A stretch of 64,000 bases of DNA from Elusimicrobiota bacterium. Lineage in GTDB: Bacteria > Elusimicrobiota > Elusimicrobia > UBA1565. The stretch lies in contig JBAZVI010000002.1 in assembly GCA_041660925.1 (NCBI GenBank), forward strand, positions 248,001 to 312,000, read 5' to 3'. How positions within the stretch are numbered: position 1 is the stretch's first letter; every line of letters begins with the position of its first letter. Under the pieces are notes generated by a model. The model saw only the letters and a program-made list of their open reading frames with translations, did not search any database and was not told the origin of the DNA. Positions 9,827 to 16,953 of the stretch are shown one piece after another. The position numbers and the translations under genes were made by a program.

Positions 9827-11707
9827 ATGTCCCCCGCCCCTCAGGAAGGTCCCCTTCGAACGCCGCGCGAGCGCCTCCTGCTCGCCGGGCTTCTGCTGGC
9901 GGGCGTCGCCCTCCTGCTCGTCGTCTGGCGGCGGCTCCTGCTCGAGGGGCTCGTCCCCGTCGACGGGAACGCGCTGACGGTCGCCTATCCCAACTGGGCG
10001 GTCTTCAAGTCCTCCTGGCCCTGGAGGATCCCGCTCTGGAACGGCGCTCGCGGACTCGGCGCGCCCTTCGCCGCCGACCCGATCGCGATGGCCCTCTATC
10101 CGCCGCTCTGGCTGCTCTCCCTGGCTCCGGACTTCGCGGGCTTCCTGCGCGGCTGGACCGTCTTCCATGCGCTCGTCGCGGCCGTCTTCTCGGGCGCCCT
10201 GGGCTGGCGTCTGACGCGCGAGCGCCCCGCGGCCTTCGCCGCCGCCGCCCTCGGCGCGCTCAACGCGTTCTTCACCGCCCGGGTCGTGTTCCCCCACTGC
10301 ACGGCCGCCGCGGCCTGGCTGCCGGCCGTGCTCTACGCCCAGCTCGCGCTCTCCCCGTGGGGCGTCGCCGCCGCGCTCGCCCTCGGCTGGCTCGGGGGCT
10401 ACCCGCCCTTCCTCATCCAGACGGCGCTCCTCGCGCTGGTCCTGGCCGCGACGCAGGGGCGGGAGGGTCTGCGCTGCCTGGCGAAGGGAGCGGCGCTCGG
10501 CGCCGCCCTGAGCGCGGCGCAGTGGATCCCGTTCCTCGAGTTCCTCCTGCGCTCGAGCCGCGGGACGCTGCTCTCGGCGGAAGCCGCCGTGCAGTTCTCG
10601 GTCCCGCCCCTCCAGCTCCTCAAGGAGCTCCTCCTGCCGCAATGGTACGCGCTGCGCCCCGCGGTCGAGGGAGACCCGGCGATGGCGGTCTTCTACATCG
10701 GGCCCGTCGCGCTCGCCCTCTGCGCGCTCGCCGTCCTGCGCGGGGGACGGCTCGAGCGCGCGCTCGCGGCCTGCGGCCTCGCCGGGCTCCTGCTTTCGCT
10801 GGGCGCGCATCTGCCGGGCTACTCCGCCTTCGCGCCCCTGCGCTTCTTCCGCTCGCCTTCGAACTGGCTGCTGCTGGCGGCCGCGGCGAGCGCGCCGCTC
10901 GCCGCGCTCGGCGTCGCGCGTCTGCCGCGCGGCCGCTGGCTCGCCGCCGCCCTGGTCGCGCTGGACCTCGCCGTCTTCGCCCTTCCCGACCGCGTCGCGT
11001 GGGCCCGCCCCGGTTTCTTCACCGATCCTCCCCCGCTCGCGCGGCGCCTGGCCGCGCTCCCGGGCCCCGTGCGCCTCCATCACAGCCGCGCGCTGATGAC
11101 CCTCTGGCAGCAGGGGACGCTGGAGCGCGAGGAAGACTACCTCCTCATGCGCGACTATCTGGCCCCCGCCTACGGCACCGCGCTGGGCGTCCACGACGTG
11201 TCGGACTGCCAGACCCTGCGCCTGCGCTCCGCCGACGACTACCGCCGGCGCCTCGACGAGGAAGGGCCCGGTTCGCCGCTGCTCGACTGGGCGGGCGCCG
11301 CCGCCTGGGTCTCCGTCTCCACCGGGGCCGCGCGCGTGGAGCGCGCGGCGCTCTTCGTGCGGCCCAACCCCGGCTACCGGGGACGGGTGTTCGCGCAGCC
11401 CGCGTCGGCCGCGCGCGCGGCGCTCGCGGCCTGGCGCCCGGGCCGCGCCTGGGCGCGCGTCGAAGGCGCCGAGGAGTCTCTCGTCGTGCTCGGGGAGTCG
11501 GACTATCCGGGGTGGGAGGCGTATGTGGACGGCGAGCCCCGGCGCATCGAGCGCTTCGAGGGCTTTTTTCCTGGGGTCCGCGTAGGGGCGGGCGCGCACC
11601 GCGTGGAGTTCCGCTTCCGCTCTCCGGGCCTCATCGCCGGGCTCGCGCTGGCCCTCTTCGTGCTCTCGCTCGCGCTGGTCCGGAAACTTCGAGCGCCCTC
11701 CGTTTGA
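9827..11707 (+). CDS. YfhO-family polytopic membrane protein (GT-C-like)
   Basis: A 626-residue inner-membrane protein with roughly 12 hydrophobic helices. After the first helix comes a conserved extracytoplasmic stretch (VPVDGNALTVAYPNW, then IPLWNGARGLGAP), characteristic of YfhO and related GT-C proteins. The C-terminal soluble part has the YfhO pattern ESDYPGWEAYVDG and ends in a last helix. Family members in Gram-positives help glycosylate lipoteichoic acid. Here an envelope glycosylation role is an inference. Its TGA stop sits in the loop of a 25-bp hairpin. It is a single-gene unit with its own TATAAT. Confidence 0.8.
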   Translation: MSPAPQEGPLRTPRERLLLAGLLLAGVALLLVVWRRLLLEGLVPVDGNALTVAYPNWAVFKSSWPWRIPLWNGARGLGAPFAADPIAMALYPPLWLLSLAPDFAGFLRGWTVFHALVAAVFSGALGWRLTRERPAAFAAAALGALNAFFTARVVFPHCTAAAAWLPAVLYAQLALSPWGVAAALALGWLGGYPPFLIQTALLALVLAATQGREGLRCLAKGAALGAALSAAQWIPFLEFLLRSSRGTLLSAEAAVQFSVPPLQLLKELLLPQWYALRPAVEGDPAMAVFYIGPVALALCALAVLRGGRLERALAACGLAGLLLSLGAHLPGYSAFAPLRFFRSPSNWLLLAAAASAPLAALGVARLPRGRWLAAALVALDLAVFALPDRVAWARPGFFTDPPPLARRLAALPGPVRLHHSRALMTLWQQGTLEREEDYLLMRDYLAPAYGTALGVHDVSDCQTLRLRSADDYRRRLDEEGPGSPLLDWAGAAAWVSVSTGAARVERAALFVRPNPGYRGRVFAQPASAARAALAAWRPGRAWARVEGAEESLVVLGESDYPGWEAYVDGEPRRIERFEGFFPGVRVGAGAHRVEFRFRSPGLIAGLALALFVLSLALVRKLRAPSV

Positions 11708-11731
11708 ACGGAAGGCGCTCGAAGTCTCCGG
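11680..11731 (+). terminator. 25-bp hairpin with the YfhO-like stop codon in its loop
   Basis: The arms 11680-11704 and 11707-11731 pair at 23 of 25 positions (mismatches 685/726 and 698/713), with a 2-nt apical loop. The stop codon TGA (11705-11707) is exactly at the tip, so the last eight codons of the gene are one arm. There is no long T-run after it. A transcription terminator or a 3'-end stabilising structure is most likely. Confidence 0.7.
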
Positions 11732-11753
11732 AAGGTTAAGATAAATCTGAAAC

Positions 11754-11943
11754 ATCGAAAATCCCGTTAGAAGCCATCCAGAAGCCCCGTTGATACGCGA
11801 AAACGTGGATTTCGCGCCTCCGGCTAGGCAAGAGAACCGCGGCGTACTGGAGGTACGCAGCGGTTCGAACAACGACGCCGGAGGCCGAAAGCCGCGTTTG
11901 CAGGCGCAGCGGGGTTTCTGGATGGCTTCTAGGGATTTTCGAT
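11754..11943. repeat. Nested palindromic element A (190 bp)
   Basis: Outer arms 11754-11789 and 11910-11943 share ATCGAAAATCCC plus TAGAAGCCATCCAGAA plus CCCCG, differing by a 2-nt insertion and one substitution. Inside are a second imperfect stem (GGATTTCG-CGCCTCCGGC with GCCGGAGGCCGAAAGCC) and a central 14-bp hairpin (GAACCGCGGCGTAC/GTACGCAGCGGTTC, one mismatch, loop TGGAG). The right arm supplies the stop codon of the DUF350 gene. The same order of stems recurs in element B. There is no open reading frame that looks real. Confidence 0.75.
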
Positions 11944-12459
11944 GCTGCCCAGACTCGGCTGGGGGATGAGGGCCTTCGTGACGGCGCTCGCGCCCGAGCG
12001 CATATAGACCGAGAGGACGATGACCACCGCGGCCATCATCAGGGCGACGGCGGTGTTCCCCTTGCGGACCTGCAGGTCCTCGTTCATGTCCCCCGTCAGA
12101 CGCTCGAAGAACTCCAGCGCCAGGCGCACGCAGCCCATCGCGAGCAGCATTCCCAGCACGAGGTGCCCGAGCGCATAACCGGCCATGCGGAGGAAGTCCA
12201 TGACGCATCCGCATTCCCCCGCCGCGACGAGGGTGCAGATGGAGATGATGGGGTAGACCGACTCCTGGAGGATGAGGGCGGAGCCGATCATCAGGGCGCC
12301 GATCATGATGGCGACGGCGGCGTTGCCCTTGCGGATCTCCTCCTCGGCGTCCATGTGCGGCATCGTGCGCTTGAAGCCCTCGTAGGTCAGGTAGACGACG
12401 AGGGCGGAGAGCCCGACGGAGAGGGCGAATTGCACGATGCTGAGCAGGAGTTTGGTCAT
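11929..12459 (-). CDS. DUF350 family inner-membrane protein (two repeats)
   Basis: The 176-residue protein has about six hydrophobic helices arranged as two similar halves. Each half contains the motif RKGNxAVAxM at the beginning of a helix (EEEIRKGNAAVAIM and LQVRKGNTAVALM), which is typical of DUF350/YjfL-like proteins. The function of DUF350 is not known. ATG 12459 is 7 nt from the edge of element B. The C-terminal residues IENP and the TAG stop come from the right arm of element A, so the gene is framed by palindromic elements on both sides. Confidence 0.75.
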   Translation of the reverse strand: MTKLLLSIVQFALSVGLSALVVYLTYEGFKRTMPHMDAEEEIRKGNAAVAIMIGALMIGSALILQESVYPIISICTLVAAGECGCVMDFLRMAGYALGHLVLGMLLAMGCVRLALEFFERLTGDMNEDLQVRKGNTAVALMMAAVVIVLSVYMRSGASAVTKALIPQPSLGSIENP

Positions 12460-12465
12460 GGGTTT

Positions 12466-12779
12466 AGTACTCCGACCGCATAATTATGGCAATTTTGACC
12501 GGGCGATTTCGGCCGTCCGGCAAGGCGCGAGGAGCGAGCATACCGGCCCGAGGTATGTGAGCGAGGAGCAACGCGGCTGGCGGCCGAAAGCGCCCGGCCC
12601 CTCTCCAGGAAGTTTCGCTGCCGGAGGCGGCGAAACTATTACGGACGGGGCGGCCCGTCCCTGGGCGGCTTCGTCGTCGCTCCTCCTTCAGATAGCTCAA
12701 GCTATCTTCAGTCGTCGCTTCTTGAATCCGCATCAGGCCCGGGCCGCCAAAATCGCCATAATTATGCGGTCGGAGTACT
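12466..12779. repeat. Compound nested palindromic element B (314 bp)
   Basis: This fills the only large gap between the DUF350 gene and the downstream lipoprotein gene. Outer arms 12466-12497 and 12748-12779 match at 31 of 32 bases and contain the palindrome CATAATTATG. Inside are: stem 12497-12515/12581-12599 (17 of 19) closing a CATACC/GGTATG hairpin; hairpin 12612-12636 (GTTTCGCTGCC/GGCGGCGAAAC); hairpin 12643-12660; and stem 12649-12657/12740-12748 closing AGATAGCT/AGCTATCT (12690-12707). The right arm abuts the stop codon of the 12779 gene. No coding gene or tRNA is visible. Confidence 0.8.
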
Positions 12780-13903
12780 CAGATGGGCTGGATGGCGAAC
12801 TGTTTGCCGGATTCGAGATAGGACATCGTGTAGTCCCCGACCTGGCCGGGCGGGAGCCAGGCGGGACCGGCGGACTCGATGAGGAGGTAGGGCTTCCCCT
12901 CGTACTCGATATAGACCTCCCCCTTGCGCGGCACGCGGTGCACGGCCATGAGGTAGTGCTCCGGGATCTCGAGCCCGACGGTCTTCACGTTGGGCCAGCT
13001 GCGCAGGATGCTCGCGATGAGGGCGGTCTTCGTGTCGCAGTCCCCCTGGCCGAGGACCAGGGTCTTGGGCGGCGGCAGGATGCCTCCGGTGACCTTGGTG
13101 CCGGCGCGGTTCGGCGGGATCTCGTAGCGGACGGCGGTCTGCGCCATGGCCACGACGGCGCCGACGAGCTCCTCGCTGCCGTAGTTCCGGCCCCCGGCGA
13201 TGGAGGAGTAGGCCTCGACGATCGATCGCATCCGAGGGGCGTTGCGGCGGGCGAGCGACGGGACGTCGGCTTCGATGGTGTTCGCGTTCTTGTAGCGGAA
13301 GCCGGCCTTCTGGTAGAGCTCGACGCGGCGGCGGCGGTATTCGACGGAGAGCGCGGCGAGGGTGGCGTCGAGGTCCTTCTGGACCTGTGCGTTCTTCGTC
13401 TTGAGCTCCTGGAGCTTGCGCGCGAGTTCCGCCTGGTCCTTCGCGGTCACCTTGCCGGAGAAGCTGTCCCCCTTGGCGATGTCGATGGAGTCCTTCTGCG
13501 CTTTCTGATACCAGGCGTCGAGGGCCTGCAGATCCTCGTCGCGGAAGCCGAACTCCCGCACGGACTCGGCGACGATCGCGTCGCTCAGCGTGGCCCGCAC
13601 CTCGAGGGCGTCCCCGTTGAAGTTCAGGAAGCCGTAGTCGAGCGCGTAGCCGTCGGGAAGGCGGCGGATATGCTGGTAGGTCTTCTCCGCGGGGTCCGAC
13701 GCCGACTCCGAGGGCGCCGCGTCTCCTCCCGCGTTCCCGCCGGAGGTGCGAAACGGCCGGAAGCCCCTCTGGAACTCCGCGTAGGTCTCGACGCTCTCCC
13801 GGTCCGACGGCGCGGACGGGCGGGGCGAGAAGTACCGCGTGCAGGAGAAGAGGAAGGCGAAGACGGCGCAGAGGGCGGCGGCGTGCGCGAGAGGGCTTCT
13901 CAC
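12779..13903 (-). CDS. Transglutaminase-like lipoprotein
   Basis: The 374-residue protein starts with a lipoprotein signal (hydrophobic run ending FLFSC, Cys near residue 21). A coiled-coil-like Lys/Glu/Gln-rich region lies at about 130-190. The C-terminal 130 residues look like a transglutaminase/cysteine-protease fold: GQGDCDTKTALIASIL (candidate catalytic Cys), then PEHYLMAVHR (candidate His) and PYLLIESAGP. This organisation is common in poorly described envelope lipoproteins, and whether it is catalytic is unknown. GTG 13903 was chosen because the signal peptide begins there and TAGAAT lies 7 nt upstream. Confidence 0.65.
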   Translation of the reverse strand: MRSPLAHAAALCAVFAFLFSCTRYFSPRPSAPSDRESVETYAEFQRGFRPFRTSGGNAGGDAAPSESASDPAEKTYQHIRRLPDGYALDYGFLNFNGDALEVRATLSDAIVAESVREFGFRDEDLQALDAWYQKAQKDSIDIAKGDSFSGKVTAKDQAELARKLQELKTKNAQVQKDLDATLAALSVEYRRRRVELYQKAGFRYKNANTIEADVPSLARRNAPRMRSIVEAYSSIAGGRNYGSEELVGAVVAMAQTAVRYEIPPNRAGTKVTGGILPPPKTLVLGQGDCDTKTALIASILRSWPNVKTVGLEIPEHYLMAVHRVPRKGEVYIEYEGKPYLLIESAGPAWLPPGQVGDYTMSYLESGKQFAIQPI

Positions 13904-13910
13904 GGGGGCG

Positions 13911-13916
13911 ATTCTA
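13911..13916 (-). promoter_or_regulatory. -10 box (TAGAAT) 7 nt before GTG 13903
   Basis: On the minus strand TATATAGAAT is followed by seven bases and the GTG start, without a Shine-Dalgarno. It is one of several units here whose -10 box places the transcription start at the start codon. Confidence 0.5.
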
Positions 13917-13959
13917 TATAAAAACGACGGGAGAGGAATCGCCCCCCTCACCCCCGTGC

Positions 13960-13987
13960 CCCCTCTCCCGGCGTGGCGGGAGAGGGG
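13960..13987 (-). terminator. 11-bp hairpin after the SDR gene
   Basis: CCCCTCTCCCG (13960-13970) and CGGGAGAGGGG (13977-13987) form a perfect stem just beyond the stop of the minus-strand SDR gene. A partial third copy (CGGGAGAGG, about 13929-13937) is nearby. There is no T-run, so it may be a REP-like or RNA 3'-end element rather than a classical terminator. Confidence 0.5.
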
Positions 13988-13989
13988 AG

Positions 13990-15555
13990 TCACCACGTGG
14001 AAGGCTTGTAATCCTTGAGGAACTTGCCGTAGACGTGGACGCCGGTGTTGAGGCCCGCGAACAAGGGGTCGAGGATGCGGGCGGCGCCGTCGACGGCGTC
14101 GAGCGGGGGCTGGAAATCGTGCACGGCCTGCTTGCGCTGGGAGAGCGCGGCCGGGTCCTCGTCGGTGACCCAGCCCGTGTCCACCGCGTTCATCCAGATG
14201 CCGTCCTTGGCGTAGTCCGGGGCCGAGGTGAGCGTCATCATGTTGAGCGCGGCCTTGGCCATGTTGGTGTGCGGGTGCTTGTCGGTCTTGGTCCCGCGGG
14301 AGAAGATGCCTTCCATCGCCGAGACGTTGACGACGTGGACCTCGCGCGTGCCGGCCTTGAGCATGAGCGGCTTGAGCCGCGCCGCCAGGACGAAAGGGGC
14401 CACGGCGTTGATGAGCAGGACCTCGAGGAGCTCGGGCGTCGGGACGTCGGCCAGCGCCATGCGCCAGGTGTTCGTGACCCGCAGGTCCACCTGCTGGAGG
14501 TCCGCGTCGAGCTTCCCCGCCGGGAAGATGTCCCGTCCCGTGATGTGGTCGTCGTAGGTCATGCGGACCTGCGAGAGCCGCGCCGATTCCTTCATCCCGA
14601 GTCCGACGGCGCCGCCGTCCCAGGAGGTGAGCGCGCGGGTGTCCCGCGCGTCCTCCCGGCCGGGGCCGCCGAGCAGCGAGACGCACTCGTAGTGCCCCGA
14701 CAGGATCGCGCGCTCGGACTCCGAGAGCCCGTTCCATGAGAGCGCCTCGCGCTCGAGGAGGTGCTGGTAGAAGGCGACCGGCCGGCGCACCGTCTGGGCC
14801 GCGTTGCTCAGGAGGGCGTCGAGGCGGGTCTCGGTCTTCAGCAGGTAGCGGGCGAAGACCTCGACGCTCGGCGAGTGCCGGAGGTCGAGGCCGAAGACGC
14901 GCAGGCGAGCGAGCCAGTCCTTCGCGTCGGGCTCGGCCGCGTAGCGCGCCGCGGCGTCGTGCGGAAAGCGGGTCGAGACGATGACGCGGGCCCCCGCGCG
15001 CAGGAGCTTGAGGCCCGCCTGGTAGCCGATCTTGAGGCGGGCGCCGGTGATGTAGGCCGTCCGGCCGCCCAGGTCCGCGCTCTGGAAGCGCTTGGCGTAG
15101 TTGAACTCGGCGCACTCGGGGCACATGTTGTCGTAGAAGTGGTGGAGGCGCGCGTACTGCGCCTTGCAGACGTAGCAGGCCTGCGGGACGTTGAGCGTCG
15201 CGGAGGGCGTCTCGGGCGCCGGGAGGGCCTTCTGCGGGGCCGTGAAGACGGAGGCGGTGCGGGCCTCGCGGATGCCGGTGGAGGCGCGCGCGGCCCGGTC
15301 TTCCTGGCGGGCGATGCGGTGGCGGAGCTTGCGCACCGACTTCGCCGTCTGGATGCGCTCGAGCTTGGAGGGCCGCGAGAGGCGGCCGGCGGCCTTCATG
15401 AGGCGGCGGCGCTCCTCGGCCGGGACCTCCACGAAGAGGCGCGGGTCGGCGATGAGCCCCTCGAGGGTCTCCACGCAGCGGCGGAATTCTTCGATGGACG
15501 GGCTCTTCGACGGGCTCTTAGAGGAGTGCGGGAGCCCTCCCGCGTCGGTCTTCAC
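13990..15555 (-). CDS. Short-chain dehydrogenase/reductase with N-terminal zinc-ribbon-like extension
   Basis: A 521-residue protein. The first 120 residues are polar and basic, followed by a cysteine pair motif CYVCKAQY...CPEC (about 130-155) that could bind zinc. From about 165 an SDR fold follows: DLGGRTAYITGARLKIGYQAGLKL is replaced here by the cofactor motif TGARLKIG, then LLSNAAQ, VNVSAMEG and a C-terminal substrate region. The active-site YxxxK is not obvious in its usual place: HPHTNMAKAAL has Lys but His/Thr in place of Tyr. The substrate is unknown. GTG 15555 is chosen because TACAAT lies 6 nt upstream; longer starts would cross the promoter. Confidence 0.7.
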   Translation of the reverse strand: MKTDAGGLPHSSKSPSKSPSIEEFRRCVETLEGLIADPRLFVEVPAEERRRLMKAAGRLSRPSKLERIQTAKSVRKLRHRIARQEDRAARASTGIREARTASVFTAPQKALPAPETPSATLNVPQACYVCKAQYARLHHFYDNMCPECAEFNYAKRFQSADLGGRTAYITGARLKIGYQAGLKLLRAGARVIVSTRFPHDAAARYAAEPDAKDWLARLRVFGLDLRHSPSVEVFARYLLKTETRLDALLSNAAQTVRRPVAFYQHLLEREALSWNGLSESERAILSGHYECVSLLGGPGREDARDTRALTSWDGGAVGLGMKESARLSQVRMTYDDHITGRDIFPAGKLDADLQQVDLRVTNTWRMALADVPTPELLEVLLINAVAPFVLAARLKPLMLKAGTREVHVVNVSAMEGIFSRGTKTDKHPHTNMAKAALNMMTLTSAPDYAKDGIWMNAVDTGWVTDEDPAALSQRKQAVHDFQPPLDAVDGAARILDPLFAGLNTGVHVYGKFLKDYKPSTW

Positions 15556-15561
15556 ACGTAC

Positions 15562-15605
15562 ATTGTACCACGAGGCGGGAATCCCCGTCGGTGATTCCCG
15601 CCTCG
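15562..15605 (-). promoter_or_regulatory. TACAAT -10 box with a 13-bp operator-like palindrome upstream
   Basis: TACAAT (15562-15567, minus strand) precedes GTG 15555 by 6 nt. Immediately upstream is a perfect 13-bp inverted repeat, CGAGGCGGGAATC (15571-15583) and GATTCCCGCCTCG (15593-15605) with a 9-nt loop, covering the spacer and -35 zone. It could be a regulator site or the tail of an upstream transcription signal. Confidence 0.5.
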
Positions 15606-15661
15606 TCATCTTAGGTCACAATCAGTAGTGGTCTAGTTTCGAGGGGAGACGTCGCCCGAAG

Positions 15662-15697
15662 GGAAGCCCCGCAGGGCTTTCGCTCCGCGGGGCTTCC
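15662..15697 (-). terminator. 11-bp hairpin downstream of the PorV-like gene
   Basis: GGAAGCCCCGC (15662-15672) and GCGGGGCTTCC (15687-15697) form a perfect stem with a 14-nt loop, 30 nt past the TAG stop of the PorV-like gene on the minus strand. It probably ends the HEAT-protease-PorV transcript. Nothing else is seen in 15606-15726. Confidence 0.5.
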
Positions 15698-15726
15698 AAG
15701 GCCGTCCTGGGCTTCGTTGGGTGCTC

Positions 15727-16953
15727 CTAGTAGATCCAGCCCGGCGCCACATCATTATCCGAGATCGTGCGACGCGGCCTCCTCGGCCGGTCTTCGATGA
15801 CCTCGGGGGTCTTCTTCTCGATCTCGCGGATGTCCTCGCGCTCGGGCATGCTCTCGATGAAGGGACGCGGGGCGACCTCGCGCTTGCGCTGCGAGACGCG
15901 GCCGAAGCGCCAGGTCACGCTGAAGCGGTGGACGTCCCCGAGGGCCTCGCTGAGCGCCCAGGCGTAGTCGAAGCGCAGGCCCTGCCAGAGCACGCCGAAG
16001 CCGAAGGTCAGGCCGGCGGCGTCGCGGTTGAGCTGGTAGCCGATGCGCGCGGAGTAGGTCCGCATCGCGGAATATTCGATGCCCAGGTTGGCGTGCCATT
16101 CCTTCTCGTGGTAGAGCCAGTCGCCGTCCCCGGAGAAGAGGAGGGCCTGGTTGGGCGGGTTCGTGTAGGCGTCGAGCGGCAGGACCCAGGCCGCTCCGCC
16201 GCGGAAGGTCAGGGGGAGCGGGTCCCCCTCCTCGATGAACTTCATCTCGCTGCCGAAGTTCTGCGCGGCCGCGCCGAGCGTGAGGCGGTAGTCGGGGATC
16301 TTCACCAGGTAGCCCGCGTCGCCCGCGAAGGCGCTCGCGGAGTACTGCTCGGCGAGCGTCGAGCGGATGTACTTCCCCGCGAAACCGAAGTAATGGTTCA
16401 TCTCGAGGGCGCGTCCCCCGCGTTCGTTCTCCAGGGTGGTCTCCAGGAGCCGCTCGGAGTACGCCAGCTGTCCCACGAAGTCTCCTCCCGCGCTGATGCT
16501 CCGGGAGTCGCGCAGGGAGCCGTCGGGGTTGGTGCGGTTGACCTCGATGGTCCCGTTCTGCGCGAAGAGCATGGAGCCGCCCATGCTCGCGTAGCCGTTG
16601 CCGAGGAGGCCGGAGAGCGGAAGGGGGCTGACGAGGGAGATGTGCTCGACGTTCTGGTCCACGAAGCCCTTCATGTAGTCGAAGGAGAGCTCGCGGTGGT
16701 CGAGCAGGCTGAGCCCGGCGGGATTGAAGAGGAGAGCGGAGGCATCGTCGGAGACCGCCGTGAACGCCGAACCCATGCCGGCGGCGCGGGCGGAGGTGTT
16801 GAGCTGGAGGATGGGCGCCGCGGTGACCCCGGCATTTTCGCCGGCGGATGCGGCCGCCGGCGAAAGGAGTGCGCAGAAGGAGAGGAGCAGGCTGCAGAGC
16901 AGCCCTGCCGGGACGAAACCCCAAAAATTTCGCGCAGCGAAATTTTTGCTCAT
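15727..16953 (-). CDS. PorV/PorQ-type outer-membrane beta-barrel protein (UPF0164-like)
   Basis: The 408-residue protein has a signal peptide (hydrophobic run ending PAAASA) and then the N-terminal hallmark of PorV/PorQ and UPF0164 proteins: APILQLNTSARAAGMGSAFTA, then DDASALLFNPAGL. The remainder is alternating amphipathic strands of a FadL-like barrel. The last 50 residues are a charged Arg/Glu/Pro-rich tail. In Bacteroidota PorV shuttles type IX secretion cargo. Here it overlaps (ATGA) a protease gene with a C-terminal sorting-like domain. A 11-bp hairpin covers codons 3-10. Whether it is a shuttle or a plain porin is unproven. Confidence 0.8.
   Translation of the reverse strand: MSKNFAARNFWGFVPAGLLCSLLLSFCALLSPAAASAGENAGVTAAPILQLNTSARAAGMGSAFTAVSDDASALLFNPAGLSLLDHRELSFDYMKGFVDQNVEHISLVSPLPLSGLLGNGYASMGGSMLFAQNGTIEVNRTNPDGSLRDSRSISAGGDFVGQLAYSERLLETTLENERGGRALEMNHYFGFAGKYIRSTLAEQYSASAFAGDAGYLVKIPDYRLTLGAAAQNFGSEMKFIEEGDPLPLTFRGGAAWVLPLDAYTNPPNQALLFSGDGDWLYHEKEWHANLGIEYSAMRTYSARIGYQLNRDAAGLTFGFGVLWQGLRFDYAWALSEALGDVHRFSVTWRFGRVSQRKREVAPRPFIESMPEREDIREIEKKTPEVIEDRPRRPRRTISDNDVAPGWIY
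16923..16947 (-). promoter_or_regulatory. Hairpin within the first codons of the PorV-like gene
   Basis: AAAAATTTCGC (16923-16933) and GCGAAATTTTT (16937-16947) form a perfect 11-bp stem with a 3-nt loop, starting 3 nt downstream of the ATG codon on the minus strand. It is strikingly A/T-rich for this genome and would sit in the ribosome initiation footprint, so it may limit translation of this gene relative to the overlapping upstream one. Confidence 0.5.

Noticed and set aside
12466..12779. CRISPR array or tRNA cluster
   Set aside because: Repeats are inverted and nested, not direct repeats with spacers, and no cloverleaf can be drawn.
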